This document shows, piece by piece, positions 20,922-33,050 of a stretch of DNA of 64,000 nt. Source of the DNA: Melampsora larici-populina 98AG31 (taxonomy: Eukaryota; Basidiomycota; Pucciniomycetes; Pucciniales; Melampsoraceae); NCBI RefSeq assembly GCF_000204055.1, contig NW_006768771.1:1699681-1763680 (forward strand). The letters run 5' to 3'. A model generated the notes under the pieces. That model was not told the DNA's origin and made no database searches. It was given only the letters and a program-made list of their open reading frames with translations. Positions within the stretch are counted from its first letter, which is position 1. Each line of letters starts with the position of its first letter. Position numbers and translations under genes: made by a program.

Positions 20922-21631
20922 ATCTAGACACACCATTGCACATCAATGAGACTTGACTTTATATTTTGTTGGCTACTTATGTCCTAAGAGCCTCTCTAAT
21001 AGTTTTCCAATGAAATGTTCCCCCCACTGCAACAGGTAATGAGACCATGTCTTTCCACTCATTGTTTTTGCATCATATCACTTTGAAAAGGATTTGCTAT
21101 CTCAAAGCACAGATTATTCACATATAACAAAAACATTATACCATCAATTTTGATTCACAAGATTGATAAGAGTCTGTTACTCAAGGATATATATATTGAA
21201 ATGTGACTACTGTTTGTAAAGAATTGATGGTGATTCAAACTGATTTATCTTGTTCCCTACCTCTCTTTATATGTCAAGTCAAAGATGGTATTGTTTCATT
21301 TTTAATTATTATACACTTTTGTAGGCAACTGTCTTTTATGCACCTAGCTGCATTTCTACTCTATCCGCACCTTGAAGCCATCCTCTGCAAAACCACATAA
21401 GGCAGCAATTCATACCTGCGAAATGTCAACATTTGCCAATTCAATTCATTTCTCATTGACTTCAATTTATGGTGCTTTTCACATTCATGATTTTGTCAAC
21501 AATGTGTGTTACAAATGATGTGCTCAAAGTATGAAGCCAAGACCCTGCAACTGTTCAACACACCCATTAAGATGTAGGGTGAAGGCCATTGTAAGTAGTA
21601 GGATGAATTTGCATTTTGAGAGTTTGATGAA
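20922..21631. other. Gap, no gene seen
   Basis: About 700 bp of AT-rich sequence between the MITE and the hAT element; no supported feature. Confidence 0.4.
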
Positions 21632-21639
21632 GGTGTGAC

Positions 21640-24600
21640 AACACCTGAACGCTCAGCTTCGCCCCGCTTTCTGGCCGAAATTTTGTAGCGCGGCGGTTTT
21701 GCGCTACATGTAGCTCAGCCAGCGCTCCGCTTTCAAAAGAGGAGCGCTACATACGCAAGGCGGCGGGGCGGCTCTCTGAGCCGCTTTCGCTCCGCTTTGT
21801 CGATTTCTCAGCTGAGACAGCGGCACGGTACGATCTTTTATTCACAATTTTTTTTATTAATTATGCACAAGGAAAAAAACATATATACAAAATATATAAG
21901 AGGACTTTAAAAAATGTAAGACATATAAAGAAACGCGTAAAGAGTGACTCGAAAAGATATTAGACGACAAGTTTGAGAAAATTGGAAACTAAAAAGAACC
22001 GTAAGGAATGACTTGAAAGATTAATAAGATGAGAGAAAAAAATAATAGAAAAACATAACCGGGGTCAAGATGTACGTTGACCCCATTATAAACTATCAAA
22101 TGAATCGAATCAGGATGAACGAGTGACAATATAAGATACGGCGAAAACATAAGTGAGACTAGCAGATGATAACAAGAGAAGCAGGTTGATTCACGAGAGA
22201 ATAAAGGACAATAAAGTGAAAACAAATTAATCAATGACTATGACATTTTTCTTCTTCTTTGAGTGTTTTTCAAAGGAAGAAAGGTAACTGAGAGCTTCAG
22301 AGAACTTGTCACTTGTTGTGATACCCGCTCTCAACCATTCTCGCGTGCCTACAGACCGCGAGATCGTTTTCGGTTTCAAAGAACCTCGTCCTGGAACTGC
22401 GATGTCAGCTGCCGAAGAGAACGTTCGTTCCACGCAACACGACGTAGCCGAGATCGAGAGGTAGTCGCGCGCCAACGAAGCAAGCACCTGAAATTTCGAA
22501 CCGTTTACCTGTTAGAATGGAGACAAAGCCAGACATACATCAGTGGATATTCTACAGGTCAGTGAGTGAAAAGATGAACTGTGGACTTACTTTCCACCAC
22601 CCCAATTGAGATTGACCAGGACTGATTGGCTCATTTCCGTGTAAGTACATCTCGAGTTCAGATGCTCGGATTGATTCAGGTGAGCGAAGGACGGCAGATG
22701 ATGTGAATACGTCGAATTGATCAAATACCTCCTGGGGGGTAGAAGAGGGAATCGGTGAAGGGGAAGAGACAGGGGTAGCTGGCCAGCTTTCCAAAGTCTT
22801 ATTGAAATACTCTTCAATAAGATCCTTAGCTTGTGAAGCATGTTGTGGGTAGTGCAGGTCAAAGAACTTTAGTCGGTACTTGGGGTTGAGGACAGTCGCC
22901 AAGACTATCACATCGGCATCAATGGCTTCGGACTGGTATCGGTGGAGCTGATCCAACATCGAGTCAATCATCGAGTGGAGAGTGGGGAAGTCGGTGGTGT
23001 TCTTGATGTCCGATAGATTTTCATGCACTCTCAGATACTCCGCAAGAAGCATTGATCCTGATGCAATGTCACCCTCCAAACGTTTAGTCGAGGCACGAAA
23101 AATCTGCAATATAAAAACATGAATCAGCTAAATGAAATTGAAGAAAGGAACAAAAGACAAGTATATGTTGGAAGAAAGGTCAGGGAAATACTCACTTCTA
23201 ATATCTTACATAAAGAGTCAACAGCATCCCATTCGTCCATAGACATCATGATACCTTCATAGTATCTAGTTTTGCGATCACTTATAAGAATTGAATCCAC
23301 CACCTAGAAATCATCGTGGGTCAGTTCTCCATATCTTTGGCAAAGAAAGAAAAATCAAAAAACTTACATCGCGTGCAGCTACAAGGTGTGAGTACATAGC
23401 CAAATCTATGTTCCAGCGCACACCCCAACCAGCGATAGGTCCAGGGCCATGGTAACCCATCTGCTCAGCTCGGCCTTTGAATTCTCCTCGCCTGGCGTTG
23501 CTCCGGGTGAGCAATGCGTTGAAATGCTTTAACTGTGGAACAAAGACAGAAAAAGTCAGTTCAAGAGATCAATAGACAAAGGAGGAGGTAAGGGATAATA
23601 AGAAACTCACTTTCATCGCACCCTTGACTACAATACAACCATCCTGTGGGATGTCATTGTATGACAGGTCATCCTCTTCGTCATCGGAACCGGTATTAGG
23701 GGAGTTACAATGACCACGGGAATTGATGATGTCGTCCTCATCGTCGGAGCAATCGTAGTTGATTGCTTCATCGGTGAGATCATCGTTCAAGACAACGGTA
23801 GGAACTGGTACAGAGAAATTGGGGGGGGTGGTGGGTTTGACATGACCAGCAGCTAATCCGATCACCTTGAGGCCTTTCTTGACAATCAATCCAAGTTTGT
23901 GCGCGTAGCATCGGACGTGATTTTTTGAGGAGTCCCAATCGGTTGGGTCGTCACTTTCAGAAAACATAACCTCCATCTCCCGTGCCATCGTGTTGTTGGA
24001 CGACCCAGAGTCGGTGGTCTGGCCTAACATGTAAACAAACAAAAGGAACAAAAAGAAAGAAAGAAAGTTAGTTGAAGGCGGATGAAACAGAAAGAAAGTA
24101 GTAGGACTTATTTTTTTGTGAAGTCCGTGAGCTATGAGGAAACGCGCCACCGGTTGCGCCAGTAGATACCCGTACTTATTCCATGCTACCAGCTTCAAGC
24201 TAAGATGAATTGACCGATAGTTCCATTCGTCATCAATGAAGTTTGCAGAAACCCCGATGAAGGCATACCTGTTACCTTTGGTGGTCCACACATCATGGAC
24301 CAACGAAAACTTGCCAGAGTTTTCCTGAAACAGAACAAGAACATTAAATGAGCAAGTTATATTGGATTAAATAGAGAGAATGAGATGCAAAAAATATATT
24401 GGGCACTTACAGATACTAACGCTATCGCCGCTGAGCTCAAGCTAAGGTACAGGTCCTTTGCAACACCAGCAGCCCAAGTAGGAGTCCTGAGTTCGGCGCG
24501 TCGATTAGCAAGTTTGAAAGCAGCACGTAGGGGAATGTCATAGAAACGGTTGAATGGAAGGGCATGTTTCATTATCCACATCACCAATACCGTGTTGCAT

Positions 24601-26349
24601 AAGTCAACACTGAAGGTTGACGATGAGAGAAACGAGTCGAGTGTCATTTGACCGCTTGGTTGGTTCGAAGCCAAGGCTGCTTGCTCCTGAGCCCAAGTGA
24701 GAGGAAGAACACATCCTGCCCTGATGGCACGAGATCTATCAGGGCAGCAGCATCTACCCTTACTGCCATCCCGGTGAGCGTAGAGGTTGTAGAAGGTACG
24801 GAAGCCTCGGATGAACACAACCGAACACCAACGACATCTGTATCCTCGGGGATCGTCTCCAGTCTAGAAAAAAAAAGGAAAATGAATGAAGGGAAAAATG
24901 ATTAAATAAAGAAGTTAGAAAGCAAATATGGAAATGAAAAACTAAGATCGAGTGGAAACCTACCTCATTTTTGACATGAACTGGAGGACAAAAGTACTCC
25001 AACAAAATGGCAAGCCGACCTTTGTGGCGCTTGACCCCCTCGGTTTTGATCTCCTCGACATCTGAGTCCTGGTTGACATCAACACAGTCGGGTATCCCGA
25101 CCTACAGTCATCAGAACAAAATGAAAATAGAGAAGACAAATGTTAGTCTCACTGATAACACAAGGGTTGGGAAAGAGGACTTACGGGTACAATGGCCTTT
25201 TTAGGCTTCTTGACTGGTGCTTGGGGCAAGCCTTCAGAGGCACCAGAACCTCGTGGACGACCCTTGGGCTTGGCCTTGGCACGAGTCTTGGAGCTGACCT
25301 TGTGTTTCAAAACTCGAGCTGGAGACCTCTTCTTTTTCTTCTTCGAGAGAACCTTGAGAAAGTCTTCGGCTTGAGTTACTTCAACAACTGAATCAGAGTC
25401 CGGTAGACCTGAGTTGGTATTGGGATCATAAAGATCCGAATCCATATTAGGTAAGTCGCTTTCACTTGAAGGTCGATGAACAGACAGTCGCGAGTCGGGG
25501 GACTGAATAACATAACCAGGTTTAGGACCGGTTGGGCTACGTGGACGAAGACTAGGACCAGAACGCGATGAAGGAGCAAGACTAGATACGGATTGAGACA
25601 TTGTGATGATTCTAATGTTTATTTTTAATGATAATAAAATCGATGATCGAAAAAGATATCAATCGAAAAAGATATCAAAAGAGATAACAAGTTGACAAAT
25701 AAGTCAGTTTTCAATGATATAAGAATATATATTGGTGACGATTTGCCTAAGGAAAAGGGAAGAATGAGAAAGAGAACGAGAGCTCACCTTATATAGACTC
25801 GAACAGGGTCTGATCGGCCGGCACAAGAAACTATAAGGATAAGGAAAGAGGGTAATGTCGTCTTGTTGGCCTTCAAAGATGAGAAATCAAATCTAACTTG
25901 AGGGCATTGACATATCGAAGAAAAGTTGAGATCAAAGGCCTTTGTTGACTGATGGATATGGGGTGTTTGATGGGTACAAGGGTGAATAAACATCGGTCTT
26001 GGCGTATTCCAGAGATTTGGGAGGTGTTTGGTGGACCTGCGAGGCATTCGAGAATGAATTCGAGATGTTCGTTGGGGTGGAAATGCAGCCTGATGTGACT
26101 GATATCAATCAAGATTCGCGTCAATCAGGCCGCGTACATAGATCGCTGCATACCGCTCTATGCAGGTCCTGCGAGGCGGAACTTTATGGCGCCTCGCTAA
26201 ATTCGCGATCCGCTTTGAGAATAATCTGGCGGTGAGAGCGCAAGCGGATCGGGTATGCTGGCTACCCGGGAATGTCTTGAGCGGTGGCGGGGCGGTCCGC
26301 TCCGCTGCCGCCCCGCCACCGCTTTTTGTAGCTGAGCGCTTCAGGTGTT
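21640..26349 (-). mobile_element. hAT DNA transposon
   Basis: Short terminal inverted repeats: left AACACCTGAACGCTCAGC from 21640, right (complement) AACACCTGAAGCGCTCAGC ending at 26349. Flanking 8-mers GGTGTGAC (21632-21639) and GCTAAGAC (26350-26357) agree at 5 of 8 positions, a possible decayed hAT target duplication. Both subterminal regions (21655-21835, 26145-26345) are GC-rich with hairpins, for example 16-bp perfect arms at 26280-26295 / 26308-26323. Inside is one transposase gene on the minus strand. Confidence 0.85.
22227..25601 (-). CDS. hAT transposase, 900 aa, nine exons
   Basis: Exons: 25601-25185, 25101-24964, 24863-24411, 24324-24111, 24023-23611, 23532-23368, 23303-23196, 23103-22591, 22508-22227; all joins keep frame for 900 residues. 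Domains: Ser/Pro-rich and basic N-terminus (KSKKKKKRS-like Lys cluster near residue 88); zinc-finger-like CRWC...YAHRD...RCCC near 195-225; catalytic core motifs HDVWTTKGNRY and TTDSGSSNNTMAREME; acidic insert; C-terminal dimerisation region LASLARDYLSISATSCCVERTFSSAA in the last exon. It cuts and pastes the element through binding of its ends (family knowledge). Eight of nine exon borders are canonical; the donor after exon 4 reads A/TAAGTC, as if the G of GTAAGT were lost, so this copy may splice badly. An alternative last-exon acceptor at the second in-frame AG is possible. Confidence 0.88.
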
Positions 26350-27455
26350 GCTAAGACTCAGAACTTCAAACCGGTCAGCAAGGCATCTGAAGCCTTCACT
26401 TCGACCGGTGTTAGCCGCACTCAATATTTTTGGAGTCATCTAAACACTGAAATATGCTTGAGATTATATTGTGTGGGACCAATAAAGGCACGCATTGGTG
26501 CAAGTGTCCACTAGCTGCATTTCACTAGGTAACATGGGATACACATGTCACGAATATTGTTACGAAGTCGAAAGAGGAAATATACAAAATTTTCCTAACT
26601 TCGTAAGAAATTCCTCTACAGCTTCTTCAAAGTATTTGATTCAAGAAGTACATTCTTGATCAACATCTTTTAGCCTATAATTTTTAGATACCTTCCCCCC
26701 CACCCTACAAAATTGCTAACGAAGCCATCCTTTCAATCAGGGCACAGAGGTGACCTTGTGGGTTGAAAACGAACAAGTTGGGAACACAAACCAACTTGTT
26801 GGTTTCGTCGAACTAAGCTTTTGGTTTAAGGGAACCAAAAGTTTGGTTTTAGAAAACCAAACTCAAGGCCCCCTTCGGGTGCTTTCCCATACCACGCTTA
26901 CCTCACCACGAGGCAAGGTAAGAGCAAGGATGGTGATTGCAAAATCACATAACATGTAATGATAAAACATGTATACCTAAAAGATAGCTTTGAGAGTGGA
27001 CAGAAAAGAAAATTTTCAAAAATTAGGCAAATCATTTCTGTGAAAAGATGGGATCAGCATCCAAATTTCTTTTGGATAATCTCAGATCAGAATGGTGGAC
27101 ATCCATTAGCCAAATCATGTCTGAAAAAAACTGGTATCAGCATCCAAATTTCTTTTGGATAATTCAAGCATTTTGGGGCAAATGGACTTACATTGTGCAA
27201 AGAATTTGATGTTTTGAGGCAGAATGATGATTTAGTTTGGGAAAGAAGAGCTTTTGGTTATAAGGATTGTGGCTTTTGATTCCATTTCATGATGTATTTA
27301 TGGTGTCAGCTGGCAAACAAAGATCAAAAAAAGTGCAACATTTTTTTCAAAGACTCAACAAGCCTTGGGTCAGAATCTCTAGCCAAATTTGGAGATTTTC
27401 ACAAGATTGATGTCTCTCATTTCATTCATCTCATTTGGACTGATGTACATACCTA
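26350..27455. other. Gap with hairpin cluster and a direct repeat
   Basis: No gene seen. Holds a group of short stem-loops at 26789-26922 and two related 57-bp segments at 27026-27082 and 27109-27165 that share CAGCATCCAAATTTCTTTTG. Confidence 0.5.
26789..26922. repeat. Four consecutive short stem-loops
   Basis: ACCAACTTGTTGGT (26789-26802); CTTTTGGTT/AACCAAAAG (26818-26841); AGTTTGGTTTT/AAAACCAAACT with a 2-nt loop (26840-26863); CTTACCT/AGGTAAG (26897-26922). All are perfect in the stems. May be the end of an uncharacterised element. Confidence 0.6.
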
Positions 27456-27647
27456 GGGTACACAAACATTGCTGGAAATTTTCAGACAACTTTCTCCAGA
27501 ACACCAGAAAGTTGTTTTTTGGTGTGTTCTGACATTCTGGAGTTCTGCAACTTCAAAAGGCTCACATTGTGTGTTTTCCACACCAGAAGGTTTCTGGTGT
27601 TCTGGAAAAAGTTGTCTGGATATTCCCAGGAAAATATTTGTGTTCCC
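27456..27647. mobile_element. 192-bp MITE related to the Harbinger element ends
   Basis: Inverted-repeat element: the left begins GGGTACACAAACATT, the right (complement) GGGAACACAAATATT, followed by TTCTGG/CCAGAA-rich arms that pair over about 60 bp. The same end pattern (GTACACAAATATCGTTCTGG) marks the PIF/Harbinger transposon at 41198-45783. It has no coding capacity, so it is probably a non-autonomous relative. Confidence 0.65.
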
Positions 27648-29207
27648 TCAATAGTCAAAATCATCAACATGGCCATGTATCAAAAATCAACTTGATCTAA
27701 TCATGCTCAAAATCCTAGAAACTGGTTGCTGCAAGTGATTTTGGTGTAATAAAAAGCAGCCAACCTACGTAGGCTGAAATACTCTAGAGCTTGATGATGG
27801 CATTCCAATGCAATTTTCCAAAGTTGAATTACACAAAAAAATTACATATATGTATCTTTGGGCTCTCAGACTTATGCTACCCTAATTAGGCTAGCCTAAG
27901 TCAAGAGTACTGTTGGGGGTGCATGAGCCATGAGGCGTGCTGGGGCCATTGCAGGGTGCACCGTCACCGTGCTATTGCTATGACCCTGCGTGGTTTGGCA
28001 AGTGCCTGAAAGACCCGCAGAACTCGGTCGTAGCGTACTGGGATGGTGGGTGGATCGAAAAAAGAAAAGAAGGTTAAGCTCAAGATTAAGCTTCACTAGA
28101 TGGGAAAGCTTGTCTTTCCTGCAAACTATGGAGGCGGGAAAGCGGTTGGAACGGCTGTGTCATCCATCTTGTGCTTGGTAAGCGGGTCCTATGAGTATTT
28201 CACCTTGCCATCGGCACAGGTCGGCACAGGTCGGCACTAACTAGATACAAGGAGTAACTAGCTAGAGTTAACTTCCAATTCATCCTTCTTTCTAGATCCA
28301 TTGAAGAAGACGATGTTGCTAGCTTAACAAGGTCAAAAAGTTCTTGCGTCAATCGCCATGATGTGTCAATCCATTGCCAAGCTTTCTAAACCATTGATTT
28401 TGTATTCCGGAACCAAGACCATGGAACTTATATGATCACACACTTCAAGAGTTCTATTTCGCTCAAATCGTATCTGAACAATTTCCAAATGAAAGAGAGA
28501 TATGAGAATGATTATCAATCCATTCAGTTTCTAGATTAGACCAGCTTAGTTTGATTTGTATAAGCTGATTGACTCGATCATACGAACCGAAGTGAAGTTC
28601 AAAAATCATTTATCTCTAAGACTATCACTTACGCAACCGATAAGAACCGATAAATGAAAAACAATCAAGATTGGATTCATCATGATCTTTAACGGTAACT
28701 TGGTTTGAATGAAGGAAGACTGTCTCTACGGAAAACCGAGGTTCAAACCGAAAGCTTTACTACGCACCACTTGGTTTTGAATTTATTTTTTCCCTTCAAC
28801 GACTTTGGTAATTTCTCTTCTTTCCTCAAGATCCTTCTCAATTTTACATATCATTCGAAGATAAATCAATCCAATAAGATCTACTCTGATTCTAAGAGGG
28901 CTTCCATTCTTAGAAGATATCTAGAGAATTGAAGATTCGATTTTGAGTGTTTGACTTTGATTTACCATTTTAAGAAATTCATTCGATTAGGTACATGCCA
29001 CTTTAAAGTCAAATCCATCAATTTGTTCATACAAAACTTATCATTTGTGATTAACAAACAGATTCACCTCTTATAGAAATAGAAATAGAACGTTCTTAAT
29101 TCCAAATTCATCTCTTTGTTCTTCTTTCTTCTCCAAACCCATCAGATTACACTGGATTATCAATAACATCAATAATTCACCATCAACACAACAACTCAAA
29201 TAACAAA
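27648..29207. other. Upstream region of Ser-rich gene; no gene seen
   Basis: About 1.56 kb. A GC-richer patch at 27900-28190 holds open stretches on both strands without recognisable content. The part nearest 29208 is AT- and C-rich (CAACACAACAACTCAAATAA before the ATG), typical of a fungal 5' UTR. Confidence 0.4.
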
Positions 29208-30631
29208 ATGGCATTCAATTCAATCATTCAAAGATTTCGTTCACATTATAATCAAAAATCAAATTGTAAAAAAACTAACTCAAGTCGATCAAATCCAATC
29301 AAACGAAATCCATCCAACTCAAACAGAAAACCATTCTCAAAGAAGCATACAATCACATCACAGTCACAGCCATCATCAATTCCAATTCCAATCTCAAATC
29401 AACCTATCCTGAGTTCTAATTTTGTAGAAGAACATTTGAATTCATCAACTTTACCATTACCACCATTATCATCATCTCACAATCATTCAAGCTTATCACT
29501 CAACACTAATTCTCTGACGTCTAAAGTTGTTCCTACTATCACTAATATCTCCAGAACTGCTCCTTCTACTCCTGTGACCGCCAAATCTTCTCATATTCCT
29601 CATCACACTGATCATCTTGAAACTAGTTCTCATTTAATCAACTCTTCTTCAACCTCACATTTATCACATCTATCAAACCCAAATCATTCTCATCACGATA
29701 GTTCATCTAGTGAACTTTCTTCTCCTACTAGTCCTACTGCTACTTCTGTTCCTTCTCATGATTCTACACATTCATTCAAAGTTACAAAGAACACGAAACG
29801 TCCAACATCTCAAAGTCGAGTTAAAGATGAGCTAATTTCGAAAGATTTGGATGAATTGAATACCAAACTTCGTCCTCAAGCTTCGAAATCTAATTCGTTT
29901 TGGAAAAGAATGAGTAAAAGTAGTACTTTGATGCAAATTAACAAGAAATCATCGAACGAATCAACTGATAAACTTGATATGATCTCTCAAAGAGAGCAAC
30001 CAGATCCAACAAAACAAATCGATCAAGAAAATGTACAGTCAGAACGAGTTAAATCTACTTCGAATTTCAATGAAATGGGACTCAATTCACAAACTTTGGG
30101 ATCGGAACCTCATCTCACCCCACAAAGTTCATTAAATCCTAATCAACCAATTATAAATTTAACAGGAGTAGGAACTCGAAACCGAAACAGTTTTCAAAAA
30201 CTACCGACAAGTTCAAGTTACACGGAACTTTCAAATCACAAACGACACAGTAGACCATTATCAAATTATTCACCTATCAATTCATCACCTCTATCTACTC
30301 AAACTAGTTTACATCAAGATCAAGATTTCAGTAAACTTCAAAGACCTACACTTCGAAATATGGATAAACGTTCAAGTTATTCTTCAAACAGATTGAGTAT
30401 TATTCCAGATGGATCACTTACTTCTTCGGATGATTTAATGAAACTTTTAAGAGGTCCTTCTCCTTATCCTATGGAGTTAGTCTTTTTTTGTCTTGTTTCG
30501 ATGATTATTGCATGAACCTAATTGATTTTCTTTCCTTTTTTTGATGTAGAGCTCAACCTCAATTCTTTTCAAATTCGGCTCCAAATTCTAGACCTGTTTC
30601 TCGTCAAAGTAGATTGATTCATGAAATTTGA
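29208..30631 (+). CDS. Ser/Asn-rich low-complexity protein, 449 aa
   Basis: Two exons: 29208-30475 and 30550-30631, intron of 74 nt (GTTAGT...GATGTAG); the frame is preserved for 449 residues. ATG context AAATAACAAAATGGC fits fungal starts. The protein is basic at its N-terminus (MAFNSIIQRFRSHYNQKSNC), then Ser-, Asn-, His- and Pro-rich throughout, with a short conserved-looking block FWKRMSKSSTLMQINKKSS near residue 235 and a basic end (SRPVSRQSRLIHEI). No enzymatic domain, signal peptide or membrane segment. It looks like an intrinsically disordered regulatory or scaffold protein with many possible phosphorylation sites; this is inference from composition only. Without the intron the frame ends after 435 residues, so the C-terminus depends on splicing. 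Confidence 0.65.
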
Positions 30632-31340
30632 TCGTTTTTTTTGTGTTTCTCTTTAACTTTCAAACCGAGTTTAATCTTTTTTTACCTGTTTTCATAAAAA
30701 GATTTCTTAACTTAATCCTTTTTTTTCATCACTTCGTTTTTACCTTTTACATTGTTTTCTTTTCTTTTCGAAATATGTAAGTATCATGACTGCCTATTTT
30801 GTTTTTCTCTTTTTTTTGTATATTGTCATGTTGCTTGTGTGATTTTTTTTTGTAAAAACCTTTTTTTTTTGTGTACGACTTTGTAAATTGTTTTTCTTTT
30901 TTTGGATCATTCAACTTTAAAATTTTTCTAGAATGATTGCAATTTTGTGATTTTCTTTTACATTCGTTATTCCACAACCTGCAACAAATTCATACATAGG
31001 ACTTACACCCCTTACCAAAGAATAGGCTACATGCTACACATCTGTTTTTGAATGGTTGGTCAATTTATGCAAGGTTTCTGGAGATGTGCACAATGGAAGG
31101 CTATGGAGGCATGGCGGAAAAAGTTGTAGCAGCATTAGAGAACAGCTCATCAAGCTTGAAGTCAGCAGAATTGTATGAAAGGCAAGCCAGCCAGATCTTA
31201 CCATCTCATACAAGTATGGACATGGCCAATCTCATTACAGATTCATGTCCTCAACAATCAATTCAACACCATCTCCTACTAGCATGCTGGAACCAGGCCT
31301 CTCCAACACATCAAGCCCTATTCCAGGACAAGCACACATC
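30632..31340. other. 3' flank of Ser-rich gene, T-rich
   Basis: No gene seen; long T-rich stretches at 30640-30960 fit a 3' UTR/terminator region. A plus-strand open stretch at 31048-31356 has no known domain. Confidence 0.4.
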
Positions 31341-32344
31341 ACACCGCGGGAATTGACTCGTTTGAAACCCGAATGAGCGGAATTTCGGTGTCCGGGTTCG
31401 AAATTTCCTCGAATCAAGAAACTCGTTCACAACTCGTTAACATTACGTTCGCCGATTTCCCTCGAGTACACTACTGTCGTTCCCAAAATGCTTGCCACAT
31501 CGACCATTTTTCAATCGAGCTGGCGGTCCGTGCGCGCTGTCAGAAACAGACAAGAGAAGTGATCACGCAAGAGGAAAAGAACCTCCCTGTCACAAGATTC
31601 CATAGCCTTGAAAGAGAGAGAGGGAACCCTCTTTTTGGAAACCCCGACATGAGAATTTTTCCTCTTTTCCTCGCCCTCTTCCTCTTCCCATTCATCATCC
31701 ACATCATCACATCATCACATCATCAATTTCAAGAATCTCATCAAATACGGTCTCGAACCAGGTATAGCTATAGCAAACAGTGGATACACGACTTCTCACT
31801 ACTGGGATCAACTCAACTCGAGGTTTGATAATTAGTCTTGATTTCAATTTTAACCGATCAGATTTCTACAAAACTGTTCTCTCTACTCGGGATGAGGGTT
31901 CCGCACAAGGAAATGCTTCTTTCTTTTTGTAAAATCGTTGGATAACCTTGATTCATGTTTTTGATAACAATCAACCGCATGTCTTCCTTACCTTGTTTCT
32001 TTTTGGTGATAACAAACGACCAACAATTTTCATTTGAAGAAGAAACTTTGTAAAATTTCATCTCTTAAAGAATAACAAGCTCTTTGAATTTTTGATATCA
32101 TAAAATCAACATACGTCCTTCTTCTCGTCTGGCTTGAGAACTGATATATATAAGCTTCCGATCATCTTCATAAAGATGAGAAAACCTTTGACTTTAGGTC
32201 TATTATCAAATGTTTCAAAGCTTTGATAACATTGGACCAAGTTTGATGTTAAGAACTCGCCAATTGATTGACAAACTTGGAGAAACATATCTATCACTTT
32301 CTCGTTTTGACGATCGATTAAAATTTATAAAAAGAGGACAAATC

Positions 32345-32520
32345 ACATTTTAATTTCAATGACAATCCAAAATCGATTGAACTTTTGAATAACAAGGCAA
32401 ATTCAAAATCGATCGATAAACATTTTGAAAAAGAAGACCATCCACATTTGTATTTCAATGACAATCCAAAATTGATGGAATCTTTGAATTACAAGATAAA
32501 TTACAAGTTCTTTTGTAAGA
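32345..32520 (+). repeat. Diverged roughly 105-bp tandem duplication
   Basis: TTTCAATGACAATCCAAAAT occurs at about 32354 and again at about 32454, with similar sequence following each copy. It lies in the core between the arms of the 31.3-33.7 kb element; both copies are open in the same frame (FNDNPKxxExLNxK). Confidence 0.5.
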
Positions 32521-32912
32521 TAAATGATCGATCGATCATTTTTCAACACGATTTTCAGCAAAACTTTCTACTCGACACAAGATCAAAGGTGAAGTCAAAG
32601 AGCCCATAACCAACAATTGAGCAAACAAATTCATTTCCATTCAAGTGTTTATTGCGAAGTTAAAAACTCTTTAAAACGATAATCAAAAATCAAAAATTGT
32701 ATCACAAGGACTTGAGATTTGATACCATTATTAATGATTTTAAGTGTAAGTGAAAAAAACCACGGTTCTTGGGAGTTTTGAGCACAGGGAATCGAATCTG
32801 TTCAGTGGTTTGGAGTTGACTGAATCGAATGAGATATGGAGGTTGTTGGAACCGGGAAGTGCTGCTTTGATGGCGGTCCTGAAAAGCTTGTTCGCAATTT
32901 TCTTTTTCTAAA

Positions 32913-33050
32913 TCATTGTATGTAATAATCTCTGGCGTAGTACATGAGATCAAAAGCTATACGTGGTTCGAGACCGTATTTGACGAGATTCTTGAAATTG
33001 ATGATGTGATGATGTGGATGATGAATGGGAAGAGGAAGAGGGCAAGGAAA
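32913..33050 (-). pseudogene. SAM-like domain fragment in inverted arm
   Basis: The translated minus strand gives NFKNLVKYGLEPRIAFDLM and YYARDYY, equivalent to residues 223-248 of the protein at 2160-2936 (DLVKLGISWGFAMKLM...RRYY). The frame upstream is a low-complexity His/Pro run, and the frame downstream closes soon after. The left arm (about 31720-31790, +) holds a parallel but diverged copy. Confidence 0.5.

Noticed and set aside
22263..22565. 100-residue plus-strand ORF within the hAT transposase gene
   Set aside because: Antisense to the conserved dimerisation exon; shadow frame.
26344..26420. Possible tRNA-like stretch around AACTTCAAACCGGTC
   Set aside because: No cloverleaf with proper acceptor and anticodon stems could be drawn on either strand.
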